Shown here: piece by piece, positions 34,171-42,027 of the stretch
Position numbering within the stretch: the stretch's first letter is position 1
Layout of the letters: each line of letters begins with the position of its first letter
Origin: an uncultured Eubacteriales bacterium
GTDB taxonomy: Bacteria > Bacillota > Clostridia > Oscillospirales > Acutalibacteraceae
Direction of reading: 5' to 3'
Length of the DNA: 64,000 bases
Assembly (NCBI GenBank): GCA_934525065.1
Contig: CAKSYX010000004.1
Location: 43,330 to 107,329 of the forward strand
Translations under genes and position numbers: made by a program
The notes under the pieces: generated by a model
What the model was told of the DNA's origin: nothing
The model's input: only the letters and a program-made list of their open reading frames with translations
The model's database searches: none

Positions 34171-34219
34171 AAAAAAAAGAGGCCGCAAAGCACCGGGAGC
34201 ATTTCCGGGCACCGCGGCC
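34171..34219 (-). terminator. Terminator of the hom-lysC operon
   Basis: On the minus strand GGCCGC (34219-34214) pairs with GCGGCC (34186-34181), with an inner CCGG/CCGG stem, and a run of eight T (34178-34171) follows. Confidence 0.8.
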
Positions 34220-34226
34220 GCTGTGT

Positions 34227-34261
34227 CTTAAAAAACCGCATCGGGTTTGACTCTTTTCAGC
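34227..34261 (-). repeat. Isolated end of the 36826-37101 element, abutting the lysC stop
   Basis: On the minus strand GCTGAAAAGAGTC, CCGATGCGGTTTTTTAAG follows the same pattern as the element's end (GGCTGAAGAG, CAATGCGGTTTTTAAAG). It begins directly after the lysC stop codon. It is too short to judge as mobile DNA alone. Confidence 0.5.
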
Positions 34262-35464
34262 TTAACCAAAGAACGCCTTGTGAACGGCAGAGACAGCCTG
34301 GTCGGCGAATTCCCTTTTGATGAGGACGGAGACGGTGATCTCGCTCGTTGAGATCATGCTGATGTTGATTCCTGCCTCATAAAGAGCACCGAACATCTTG
34401 GCTGCCGCGCCGGAGTGGGTCTGCATTCCTGCGCCGACAATTGAAACCTTTGCAATTGAATTGTCGCAGGTGACGGTTGCGCCCTCCTGAGAGAACATAT
34501 CCTCAAGAATTTCAACCGCCTGCTTTGAGTTGTCCTCACTGCAGGTGAAGGAGATATCCTTCGTTCCGTCACGTCCGATGGACTGAAGAATAACGTCGAT
34601 ATTGATTTTTTTGGCCGCAAGCTTCGAGAACATTTTGAATGCGTTGCCGGGGATATCCTTCATTCCGACAACCGAAATTCTTGCAACGTTTGTGTCCTTT
34701 GTTACACCTCTGATGAGCATTTTCTCCATTTTTGCAACCTCCCTGACTATTGTTCCGCTTTCATTTTCAAGGCTTGAAAGAACTTCAAGCTCAACGCCGT
34801 ATTTTTTTGCCATTTCAACCGAACGGTTGTTGAGAACCTGCGCTCCCAGCGTTGCAAGCTCGAGCATTTCGTCATATGTGATGTCCTTGAGCTTCTGCGC
34901 GTTTTTAACTTTTCTCGGGTCTGCGGTAAAAACGCCGGTAACGTCTGTGAAAATCTGGCAGCGGTCTGCGTGCAGTGCCGCCGCAATCGCAACCGCGGAG
35001 GTGTCCGAACCGCCGCGTCCGAGCGTTGTCAGGTCGTCTGATTTGTTGATTCCCTGAAAACCGGCAACGATAACAATTTTCTTTTTGTCAAGCTCCGAGA
35101 GCATACGCTCGGTCTTGATCGTTTCAATTCTTGCCGAGCCGTAGGCGTTGTTGGTGCTGAAGCCTGCCTGCCAGCCGAGCAGCGAAATGACCGGACAGCC
35201 GAGCCTTTGAATCGCCATTGCAAGCAGCGCAATTGAAATCTGCTCGCCTGCGGTCAAAAGCATATCCATTTCTCTTTTTGAAGCATCGGCGTTGATCTCC
35301 TTTGCTTTTTCAATGAGGTCGTCCGTTGTGTCGCCCTGAGCAGAAACAACAACCGCAACATCGTTGCCCTGCTTATAGGTTTCCGTAACTATTCTTGCAA
35401 CGTTCATAACTCTTTCGGCGTCAGCAACGGAGGAACCGCCGAATTTCTGTACTATAAGTGCCAT
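34262..35464 (-). CDS. lysC: Aspartate kinase
   Basis: 400 residues, full length. The kinase domain opens with IVQKFGGSSVADAERV and includes TLGRGGSDTSAVAIAAAL (the ATP/aspartate site) and FTDVTGVFTADPR. Two C-terminal ACT domains (~265-400, VARISVVGMKD and VAKVSIVGAGMQTHSG) bind lysine and/or threonine. It phosphorylates aspartate at the start of the Lys/Thr/Met/Ile pathway. AAAGGAGG precedes the ATG. It follows hom by 114 bases on the same strand. A hairpin (GTACACCGC/GCGGTAC) lies just before its ribosome site, which could tune translation. Confidence 0.96.
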   Translation of the reverse strand: MALIVQKFGGSSVADAERVMNVARIVTETYKQGNDVAVVVSAQGDTTDDLIEKAKEINADASKREMDMLLTAGEQISIALLAMAIQRLGCPVISLLGWQAGFSTNNAYGSARIETIKTERMLSELDKKKIVIVAGFQGINKSDDLTTLGRGGSDTSAVAIAAALHADRCQIFTDVTGVFTADPRKVKNAQKLKDITYDEMLELATLGAQVLNNRSVEMAKKYGVELEVLSSLENESGTIVREVAKMEKMLIRGVTKDTNVARISVVGMKDIPGNAFKMFSKLAAKKINIDVILQSIGRDGTKDISFTCSEDNSKQAVEILEDMFSQEGATVTCDNSIAKVSIVGAGMQTHSGAAAKMFGALYEAGINISMISTSEITVSVLIKREFADQAVSAVHKAFFG

Positions 35465-35578
35465 TATTAGCCTCCTTTTTTTAGGGTACCGCGCAAGAAG
35501 CGGTGTACGCCTTGCTTGAATATGTTTCCGTCGCGCCGAAAAATTACGGTCTGACGGAAATTATAGATTCCGTTAAAG

Positions 35579-36793
35579 TCAATAATCCGTAACGCGGAGA
35601 ATTGAAAGAGCTTCAATGTCTGCCGCGGCGAGAGCGTCTCTCAGCTCACCCTCCGGCTTTTCGTCGGTGATGAAGGCAAGCTCGCCTTTTTCCGCGTTTT
35701 GAAGAAGGTCTGTGCCTTTAAACGCGGCAAGAGCCTTTTCCTTTTCGCTTTCGTTTGCGCGGACAAAGAGCCTGACAGGAACCTTGAGATAATCCTCAAC
35801 AAGGCCGCAGGCCTCTTTTTTCCAGCCGAAGACCTTGCGCTTTTCGCTGTTGTCAAAGCAGTCGATGATGTCGCCGACAACGGCGGAAGCGGTTGCACTT
35901 TTTCCGGCGCCCTTTCCGTAAAGCAAAACGTCTCCCGTTTGGTCGCCGCGAACAAGGCAGGCGTTGAACACGTCGTTCACCATTGAAAGCATACTGCTCT
36001 TTTTGACAAGTGCGGGAGAGACCATGACCAAAGCTTTTCCGTTTTCAAGCATTTTTGCCTGCGCAATCAGCTTGATGACGTAGCCAAAACGGTCGGCGAA
36101 TTCAACGTCCGAAAGTGTAATTTTCGTGATTCCCTCGGTGTGAACGCAGGAGGGGGAGATGTGGCTGCCGAAGGCGAGCGAAGCGAGAATGCAAATTTTG
36201 CGGCAGGCGTCGATTCCCTCAACGTCTGCGGTCGGGTCCTTTTCGGCGTAGCCGAGCTTTTGAGCAAGGGCGAGCGCCGAAGCAAAATCAGACCTTTCCG
36301 TTATCATTTTAGTCATAATGAAGTTTGTTGTTCCGTTGAGTATTCCGGCGAGGGCACTTATGCGGTTTCCGGCAAGGCAGCGGGTGAGGGGACGGATAAT
36401 CGGAATACCGCCGCCGACGCTCGCTTCAAAGAGGAAGTTGACGTTGTTTTCTTCGGCGAGTGCAAGCAGCTCACTGCCCTTTTCCGCAACAAGCTCCTTG
36501 TTTGAAGAAACAACGTGCTTTTTCTTTTTGAGGCACCTTGAAACAAAATCAAAAGCCGGATTAAGGCCGCCCATTGTTTCAACAACAACGTCAATTTCGC
36601 TGTCGTTTTCAATGTCTGAAAAATCTTTTGTCATCAGAGCCGAAAACTCATCGCCCTCAAAGCTTCTGATGTCGAGGATCCTCTTGAGCTCAAGCTCTGC
36701 GCCCGTGTTTTCTTTAATTATTCCGGCGTTTTTTTTGAGCAGCGCGGCAACGCCGGAGCCAACAACGCCGTATCCCATAATGGCAATTTTCAA
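35579..36793 (-). CDS. hom: Homoserine dehydrogenase
   Basis: 404 residues. The Rossmann NAD(P)-binding start is LKIAIMGYGVVGSGVAALL, then VVVETMGG, KHVVSSNKELVAEKG and the substrate region EASVGGGIPIIRPL..LAGILNGTTNFIMTKM; a C-terminal ACT-like domain (~325-404) follows. It reduces aspartate semialdehyde to homoserine. The start is TTG 36793: AAAGGG lies 8 bases before it, while upstream in-frame codons fall within repeat DNA. It is the first gene of hom-lysC. The repeat element 36826-37101 begins 33 bases upstream, so the operon promoter lies inside or beyond it. Confidence 0.93.
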   Translation of the reverse strand: MKIAIMGYGVVGSGVAALLKKNAGIIKENTGAELELKRILDIRSFEGDEFSALMTKDFSDIENDSEIDVVVETMGGLNPAFDFVSRCLKKKKHVVSSNKELVAEKGSELLALAEENNVNFLFEASVGGGIPIIRPLTRCLAGNRISALAGILNGTTNFIMTKMITERSDFASALALAQKLGYAEKDPTADVEGIDACRKICILASLAFGSHISPSCVHTEGITKITLSDVEFADRFGYVIKLIAQAKMLENGKALVMVSPALVKKSSMLSMVNDVFNACLVRGDQTGDVLLYGKGAGKSATASAVVGDIIDCFDNSEKRKVFGWKKEACGLVEDYLKVPVRLFVRANESEKEKALAAFKGTDLLQNAEKGELAFITDEKPEGELRDALAAADIEALSILRVTDY

Positions 36794-36825
36794 GGTATTC
36801 ACCCTTTCAATTAAAAATACTGTTA

Positions 36826-37101
36826 GGCTGAAGAGGTTCGAACTCAATGTGCCTGAAGAATTTGTTTTCCCGCACATTGCGGCACTTTTTGTCTCGCGAT
36901 ACGTCAAGTATGGCTTCGCCAAAGAAGCACCACACTGCACGAAAAAACAAGTCCTTCAGGTGCGAAGCAGTTTTTAAAGAGCAAATTTTTGTTGAGACAA
37001 GGCAAAAAGGCGAGTAATGCTGACGCATTGCGAGGCTTTGGGGCGCAGTATCGGCGGAAATTTGCCTTTAAAAACCGCATTGAGTTCAAATCTCTTCAGC
37101 C
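36826..37101. mobile_element. MITE-like element with 26-bp terminal inverted repeats and TA flanks
   Basis: Both ends read GGCTGAAGAG-TT-GAACTCAATG-G inward (36826-36851, and 37101-37076 on the minus strand), with 3 mismatches in 26. The element is 276 bases, has no coding capacity and is flanked by TA on both sides. Inside are two more inverted repeats: CCTGAAG..TTGTTTT (36852) against AAAACAA..CTTCAGG (ending 36960), and TTTAAAGAGCAAATTT (36972) against AAATTTGCCTTTAAA (ending ~37073). Pieces recur at 33356-33475 and 34227-34261. No transposase is present, so any mobility would be in trans. Confidence 0.6.
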
Positions 37102-37265
37102 TACATGATACCACATTTCAAAGGGGAGGAAAAGACTTTGTTCAAATCTTCAAAGATTTTGTAAAATCCATTGATTTTTGCTCTGTTTTTGGGGTAATAT
37201 AATATATATATTTTACAAACATATAAACCCAACAAGGAAATTTATACATAAAGGAGTGCTTTTTT

Positions 37266-38531
37266 GTGAGTGAAACCGAAAAACGCCGCAGCGCAATAAT
37301 CAATGTTCTCTATTTTGCAATGCTCATCGCAATCGGCGTTTTCATCGTGCGCTATGCCCTCGGTGTGTGCCTTCCGTTTGTGATTGCCTTTGTTTTTGCG
37401 GCGATTCTTCAAAAGCCGAAGAACTTTCTTGTTAAAAAAACGTTTTTAAAAAACGGCGCGGCTTCGGGACTTTGCGTTCTGCTTGCAATCGTGCTTGCCG
37501 TTGCTCTCGTTTCGCTCATCGGTGTGCGCGCATTTGAGGAAATTCGCGATTTTGTCAAGTACATCATGACGAAGCTCCAAAGCGCAGACGTTGTTGTTGA
37601 CAATATTGAAGCGTGGCTGATGAACCTCATCAATTCTCTTCCGGAATTCATCAAAAAAACGCTCAACGAAAGCGTTGCCGATTTATTCACGAGCGTTCGC
37701 GAATACATTGCAGGCGAAAGCAGCAAGCTGACCGAACAGATCGGTTCCGGTCTCAGCAGCAACTTCAACCTTTCATGGATCACCGGACCGCTCAGCGGCG
37801 TAATTTCAACCGCAAAACAGCTCCCGTCAATTCTTGTTGCCGTTCTTATTTCAATAATCGCCTGCTGCTTTATGACTTCGGAGTATGACGGGGTGAAGCG
37901 TTTCATCAAAAACCAGTTTCCCGAACACAGGCGCAACGACCTTTCAAGGGCCAAGGTCCTTTTGACCTCCTCACTCGGAAAAATGGCGAAGGCGTATGTT
38001 CTCATCATGTTCGTCACGTTCATTGAGGTCGCGGTCGGCCTGACGGTGCTCAAAATTTTAAAGCTTTATTCATCCTCATACATTATGGTGATTGCCGCAG
38101 GAACCGCCGTTGTTGACATTCTTCCGATTTTCGGAACCGGAACGGTCATGATTCCCTGGGCGGCGTATTCGCTCATTACCGGCGATTTCGGCTTTGGAAT
38201 CGGCCTGATCGTGATTTATATTGTAATAAGCGTCGTTCGCCAGATTATTGAGCCGAAGCTTGTTGCCGGTCAGCTCGGCCTTTCGCCGATCGTCACCATC
38301 ATTGCTCTCTACCTCGGATTGAAGGTTTTCGGCGTGCTCGGAATGTTCGTCACTCCGATTCTTGTAATCATGCTCAAGCTTCTCAATGACGAGGGAATCA
38401 TTCACCTTTGGAAGCCGCTCCCGAGGGAGGAGAACGAAGAAGAGAAAAGCTCGGCCAAGGACAAGCTCTTGAACCGCTTGAAAAGGAGTGCAGCAAAAGA
38501 CAAAAAAGCAGAAAAAAAGAGAGAAGAATAA
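37266..38531 (+). CDS. AI-2E family (PerM/YdiK/TqsA-type) membrane transporter
   Basis: 421 residues with eight or so membrane segments in the family's 2+1+5 arrangement: two at ~16-52, one at ~60-82, a long soluble stretch (~90-205), then the C-terminal bundle (~195-400). Family motifs include VDILPIFGTG, PWAAYSLITGDFGFG and EPKLVAGQLGLSPIVTIIALYLGLKVFGVLGM. A basic C-terminal tail (KKAEKKREE) is cytoplasmic. Members export or take up autoinducer-2 or act in Na+/H+ or peptidoglycan-lipid transport, so the substrate is open. GTG 37266 follows AAGGAGTG. Monocistronic with a terminator. Confidence 0.88.
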   Translation: MSETEKRRSAIINVLYFAMLIAIGVFIVRYALGVCLPFVIAFVFAAILQKPKNFLVKKTFLKNGAASGLCVLLAIVLAVALVSLIGVRAFEEIRDFVKYIMTKLQSADVVVDNIEAWLMNLINSLPEFIKKTLNESVADLFTSVREYIAGESSKLTEQIGSGLSSNFNLSWITGPLSGVISTAKQLPSILVAVLISIIACCFMTSEYDGVKRFIKNQFPEHRRNDLSRAKVLLTSSLGKMAKAYVLIMFVTFIEVAVGLTVLKILKLYSSSYIMVIAAGTAVVDILPIFGTGTVMIPWAAYSLITGDFGFGIGLIVIYIVISVVRQIIEPKLVAGQLGLSPIVTIIALYLGLKVFGVLGMFVTPILVIMLKLLNDEGIIHLWKPLPREENEEEKSSAKDKLLNRLKRSAAKDKKAEKKREE

Positions 38532-38538
38532 AAATAAC

Positions 38539-38575
38539 AAGCAGGTCATCGCATCAACTGCGGTGGCCTGCTTGG
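38539..38575 (+). terminator. Terminator of the AI-2E-type transporter gene
   Basis: AAGCAGGTCATCGCA pairs with TGCGGTGGCCTGCTT with two G-U pairs; a short T-rich end follows. Confidence 0.7.
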
Positions 38576-38691
38576 CTTTTAAAAGGTGCTTGACTGTCAG
38601 CTCCCCCTGCGGTCAAGCATAAATGTAATGGGTTGCATTCGGCCCGAATCTCCCTCACGACCGGGTCTTAAAACAGCGCGGCAATCATCCG

Positions 38692-39159
38692 TCAGATTGT
38701 GACTACGTTTGAGGTATATTCAGTCTTTTGAATTGAGTACCATGCTTTTTTAGCATAAAATGTGCCGATGAGCCTATATTGACTTCCCTTGTTGACGGCG
38801 AAGGTTATCGTCTTTTCAAAGGTATAATCATCAACAAGGTAATTGTCAAGCTTAAGTGCAGTCTCCCATTTTTCGCTGCTGCCGGTTCTTGTTTCAACGC
38901 GCAGATATTTGATTCCGCATCTTACTACCGACGGAATGCAGTTCAAATCAATGTCAACATACATTCTGGTAGTGCTTTTCCTGTGAGCGTTCATAGAATA
39001 GCTTATGATAAGGTCAACGGACTGCGGTTCAACAAAATCTCCTGCCGAAGAAGCATCGGGAACCGTAATTTCCTCTGCCGCAAAGGTCTGCATACCGAGC
39101 GGCATCATAAGAGCCAGAACGAGCGAAAGGGCAACAACTGAACGAAACAGATTTTTCAT
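38692..39159 (-). CDS. Small secreted protein, 155 residues
   Basis: A signal peptide ends near residue 28 (TFAAEE). The mature part is beta-rich, with YSMNAHRKSTTRMYVDIDLN, GIKYLRVETRTGSSEKWETAL and a C-terminal YRLIGTFYAKKAWYSIQKTEY. GAGGAGG lies in front of the ATG. It starts 21 bases after the gene for a membrane protein (39181-40071), so both are on one transcript. No family recognised; the pairing resembles a membrane sensor with its secreted partner. Confidence 0.78.
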   Translation of the reverse strand: MKNLFRSVVALSLVLALMMPLGMQTFAAEEITVPDASSAGDFVEPQSVDLIISYSMNAHRKSTTRMYVDIDLNCIPSVVRCGIKYLRVETRTGSSEKWETALKLDNYLVDDYTFEKTITFAVNKGSQYRLIGTFYAKKAWYSIQKTEYTSNVVTI

Positions 39160-39180
39160 CGTGAATCCTCCTCATATTTT

Positions 39181-40071
39181 TTACATTGTATCTGCCAGAA
39201 AAATAGTATAGACTGCATTACCGCTTATGTAGCAGGTGTATGTGCGATCTTCTCCGGAGAAGGAAAACGCATCAAGCTCATCAACACGGGTCTGATGAAC
39301 GTTCACAAAGTAATTGTTGACGCAGATCATTTCATTTTCCGAAAGAGGCCTGTTAAAGCTTTTGATTTTGATAAAGCCGCTCTTGCTGTGAACCGGGTCG
39401 GCAAATTCGATTTTGATAATAGAATAAGCATCCTCATCAGCGGCCGTTTGAACCGTGAATTTCAAGCGGCTGTCAAGCAGGCAGCTCGGCAGAACCGGGT
39501 CTTTGACCCCCGCTTCGCGAAGAGCGCAGAGCAACGGACTTTTTTCTTTTGAATCGTCCTGCGCTTCGGTGTCGCTTTTGCCGACGCCAACAACAAGATC
39601 TCCGTTATCACTGAAAGCAACAATATCATTCTCGGCTTTTATACTGATTTTTGAAGCAATTGAAGGGAGGAACGCCGCAAGCAAAGCCGCGATGAGCGCA
39701 ACGAGCAAAAAGACGTTTTTGTTGCCTTTAGCTTCGCCGCCGTCGGGTTTTTCAGGGTGTTCGTCGTTAAGTGCTTCAACGCAAAGGTCAACGAGGTCGG
39801 TGTCCATTTCTTCCGGATTTTTTGCAAGTTCTTCGGCAAGAAGCTGACTGACGTCGTTCGAGGTCATGCGCAGGCTGTCGCTTTTGAGGGCGGCGGCGAG
39901 CTTTTGACCCTTTTCTGCGTCTTCAAGCGCTTCAACGCAAAGCTCCACAAGCTTCGTGTCCATTTCCTCGGGAGCTTTTGAAAGTTCGTCGTCAAGGAGC
40001 TGACGAACGTCTTCAAGGGGAAATGTTTGAAAATCAGCCATGAGCTTTTCAAAAAGATTTTGTTCACTCAT
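39181..40071 (-). CDS. Single-pass membrane protein with a duplicated N-terminal helical motif
   Basis: 296 residues. The cytoplasmic N-terminus contains the same ~30-residue helical motif twice (~19-48 DVRQLLDDELSKAPEEMDTKLVELC; ~73-102 DVSQLLAEELAKNPEEMDTDLVDLC). One membrane segment lies at ~119-137 and a ~155-residue extracellular domain follows. The layout resembles an anti-sigma or signalling receptor: a paired cytoplasmic binding motif, one membrane pass and a sensor domain, but no sigma-factor gene is adjacent. AGGTGG precedes the ATG, and a palindrome lies just upstream. It heads an operon with the secreted protein at 38692-39159. Confidence 0.75.
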   Translation of the reverse strand: MSEQNLFEKLMADFQTFPLEDVRQLLDDELSKAPEEMDTKLVELCVEALEDAEKGQKLAAALKSDSLRMTSNDVSQLLAEELAKNPEEMDTDLVDLCVEALNDEHPEKPDGGEAKGNKNVFLLVALIAALLAAFLPSIASKISIKAENDIVAFSDNGDLVVGVGKSDTEAQDDSKEKSPLLCALREAGVKDPVLPSCLLDSRLKFTVQTAADEDAYSIIKIEFADPVHSKSGFIKIKSFNRPLSENEMICVNNYFVNVHQTRVDELDAFSFSGEDRTYTCYISGNAVYTIFLADTM

Positions 40072-40092
40072 TTTCTACACCACCTTTCTGTA

Positions 40093-40106
40093 CAACTATA
40101 TAGTTG
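40093..40106. promoter_or_regulatory. Perfect 14-bp palindrome before the membrane-sensor operon
   Basis: CAACTATATAGTTG lies 6 bases beyond the ribosome site of the 39181-40071 gene, where its -10/start region would be expected. It is a candidate operator; it could also simply be an AT-rich promoter part. Confidence 0.4.
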
Positions 40107-40188
40107 CAAAAAACGTGAAAATGTTACGCAAAAAACACGAATTTTTTTATTAAAATTTATTAAGAGCGCATTTCGGAGGAAAAACGGC

Positions 40189-41790
40189 TCATTTTGTAAT
40201 GAGAAGCTCGTTGTTTTCAAGGTATTCATCGTAGGTTTCCTTCCTGTCATAGATTCCGTCCTCGCGCAGCTCGATGATTCTGTCTGCAATCGACTGAACA
40301 AACTGGTGGTCGTGGGAGGTGAAAAGCAGAGATCCTTTGAATTTGATCAGCGCGTTGTTGAGCGAGGTTATCGACTCAAGGTCAAGGTGGTTGGTCGGTT
40401 CGTCAAGAATCAGAACGTTCGCGCCGGAGAGCATCATTTTGCAAAGCATACAGCGGACTCTTTCGCCGCCGGAAAGGACCTTTGCCTTTTTTGTTGCCTC
40501 TTCTCCGGAGAACATCAGCCTGCCGAGCCAGCCGCGGACGTCGCTTTCAAACTGAAGGTCGGAATATCTCCTCACCCAGTCGATGAGGGAGGCCTCAACG
40601 CCGTCAAAAAACGCGGAGTTGTCCGAGGGAAAGTACGCCTGCGAGGTGGTCACACCCCATTTGAAGGAGCCTTCATCCGGCTCAAGCTCACCGGTGAGGA
40701 TTTTGAAAAGCGTTGTTTTTGCAACGCCGTCCGTTCCGACGAAGGCAACCTTTTCGTTTGGCCTGAGGGTGAAGGAAACGTCGTTCAAAACCCTCCTTCC
40801 GTCAACTGTTTTTGAAAGGTGCTCAACCGTGAGCATATCGTTGCCGATCTCGCGGTCGGGCTTGAATTCAATGAACGGGAACCGCCTTGAAGAAACAGGC
40901 ATATCCTCAATAACAATTGATTCAAGGAGCTTTTTGCGGCTCGTTGCCTGCTTTGACTTTGAAGCGTTGGCGGAAAAGCGGGCAATGAACTCCTGAAGCT
41001 CCTTGACCTTGGCTTCGTTCTTCTTGTTCTGCTCGCGGAGCTGACGCTGAGCCATCTGGGTGTATTCATACCAGAAATCGTAGTTGCCGACATAGAGTGA
41101 AATTTTTCCGAAGTCAACATCTGCAATGTGGGTGCAGACCTTGTTGAGGAAGTGTCTGTCGTGGCTGACGACGATAACGGTGTTTTCAAAGTTCAAAAGG
41201 AAGTCCTCAAGCCAGTTGATTGCCGCAACGTCAAGGTGGTTGGTCGGCTCGTCCATGAGAAGAATGTCCGGGTTGCCGAAAAGCGCCTGAGCAAGCAGCA
41301 CCTTGACCTTTTGGTCGCCGGTCAGCTCGCGCATGAGCTTATAATGGAGCTCGTTGTGGATTCCGAGCGCGTTGAGAAGAATTTCCGCGTCACTTTCCGC
41401 GCTCCAGCCGTCCATTTCGGCGAATTCCTCTTCAAGCTCACTGATTCTGATTCCGTCCTCCTCGGTGAATTCCTCTTTTGCGTAAAGCTCCTCCTTTGCG
41501 TCCATGATTTCAACGAGCTTTGCGTTGCCCATCAGAACGGTGCGTATTACGTCAAAATCGTCATAGGCATAGTGATCCTGCTTAAGAACGGAAAGGCGTT
41601 CGCCGGGCGTGATGCTGACATAGCCCTTGTTCGGCTCAATTTCGCCCGAAAGAACCTTGAGGAAGGTTGACTTTCCGGCTCCGTTTGCGCCGATCAGGCC
41701 GTAGCAGTTGCCCTTTGTAAAATTGATTGAAACGCTCTTGAAAAGCTCCCTTGAGCCGTATTGAAGAGTAACGTTATTTGTGCTTATCAT
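40189..41790 (-). CDS. ABC-F family ATPase (YbiT/YkpA-like)
   Basis: 533 residues with two ABC ATPase domains joined by the ABC-F linker and no membrane part. First domain: GLIGANGAGKST, RELTGDQKVKVLLAQAL and LMDEPTNHLD. Second: VGTDGVAKTTLFKIL (a variant Walker A with VAKT in place of GxGKT), LSGGERVRCMLCKMMLSG and LILDEPTNHLDLES. ABC-F proteins act on the ribosome as translation factors or antibiotic protection. ATG 41790 is preferred, with AAGGAT upstream, because the upstream ATG at 41853 lies on the -35 box. The YbiT/YkpA-like length argues for housekeeping rather than resistance. Confidence 0.92.
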   Translation of the reverse strand: MISTNNVTLQYGSRELFKSVSINFTKGNCYGLIGANGAGKSTFLKVLSGEIEPNKGYVSITPGERLSVLKQDHYAYDDFDVIRTVLMGNAKLVEIMDAKEELYAKEEFTEEDGIRISELEEEFAEMDGWSAESDAEILLNALGIHNELHYKLMRELTGDQKVKVLLAQALFGNPDILLMDEPTNHLDVAAINWLEDFLLNFENTVIVVSHDRHFLNKVCTHIADVDFGKISLYVGNYDFWYEYTQMAQRQLREQNKKNEAKVKELQEFIARFSANASKSKQATSRKKLLESIVIEDMPVSSRRFPFIEFKPDREIGNDMLTVEHLSKTVDGRRVLNDVSFTLRPNEKVAFVGTDGVAKTTLFKILTGELEPDEGSFKWGVTTSQAYFPSDNSAFFDGVEASLIDWVRRYSDLQFESDVRGWLGRLMFSGEEATKKAKVLSGGERVRCMLCKMMLSGANVLILDEPTNHLDLESITSLNNALIKFKGSLLFTSHDHQFVQSIADRIIELREDGIYDRKETYDEYLENNELLITK

Positions 41791-41824
41791 CGGGTACACA
41801 TCCTTAGAAATTATTACGGAATGT

Positions 41825-41853
41825 AGTATAGCACACTGCGGTCTATTATTCAA
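41825..41853 (-). promoter_or_regulatory. Promoter of the ABC-F gene
   Basis: On the minus strand TTGAAT (41853-41848), a 17-base spacer and TATACT (41830-41825). Confidence 0.75.
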
Positions 41854-41943
41854 TCGTAGCTTTTAACGTATTTTGCCGCCGCAAAACGCAGATTTTTAAC
41901 AAATTTTCTTGCGGCTGCGGCGCGGTATATTCTCGTTTTGCCC

Positions 41944-41972
41944 TTGTTTTAACGGCGCAGATATGATAAAAT
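41944..41972 (+). promoter_or_regulatory. Promoter of the 42028-43671 gene
   Basis: TTGTTT (41944-41949), a 17-base spacer and TAAAAT (41967-41972), 56 bases before the ATG. Confidence 0.5.
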
Positions 41973-42027
41973 CAGTTTGTCAAAGCTCGGGAGATCAAGC
42001 TCCCGAAAATCAAGAAGGAGAATAAAG

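Noticed and set aside
35483..35510. GGGTACCGCG near lysC, similar to the T-box sequence
   Set aside because: It lies on the strand opposite to hom and lysC and lacks the other T-box elements; on the gene strand it is one arm of a short hairpin before the lysC ribosome site.
37141..37160. CAAATCTT/AAAGATTTTG palindrome before the AI-2E-type gene
   Set aside because: Short and AT-rich, with no clear relation to a promoter; chance is likely.
40027..40815. 262-codon plus-strand frame
   Set aside because: It is the antisense shadow of the ABC-F gene and the sensor gene, with no ribosome site.
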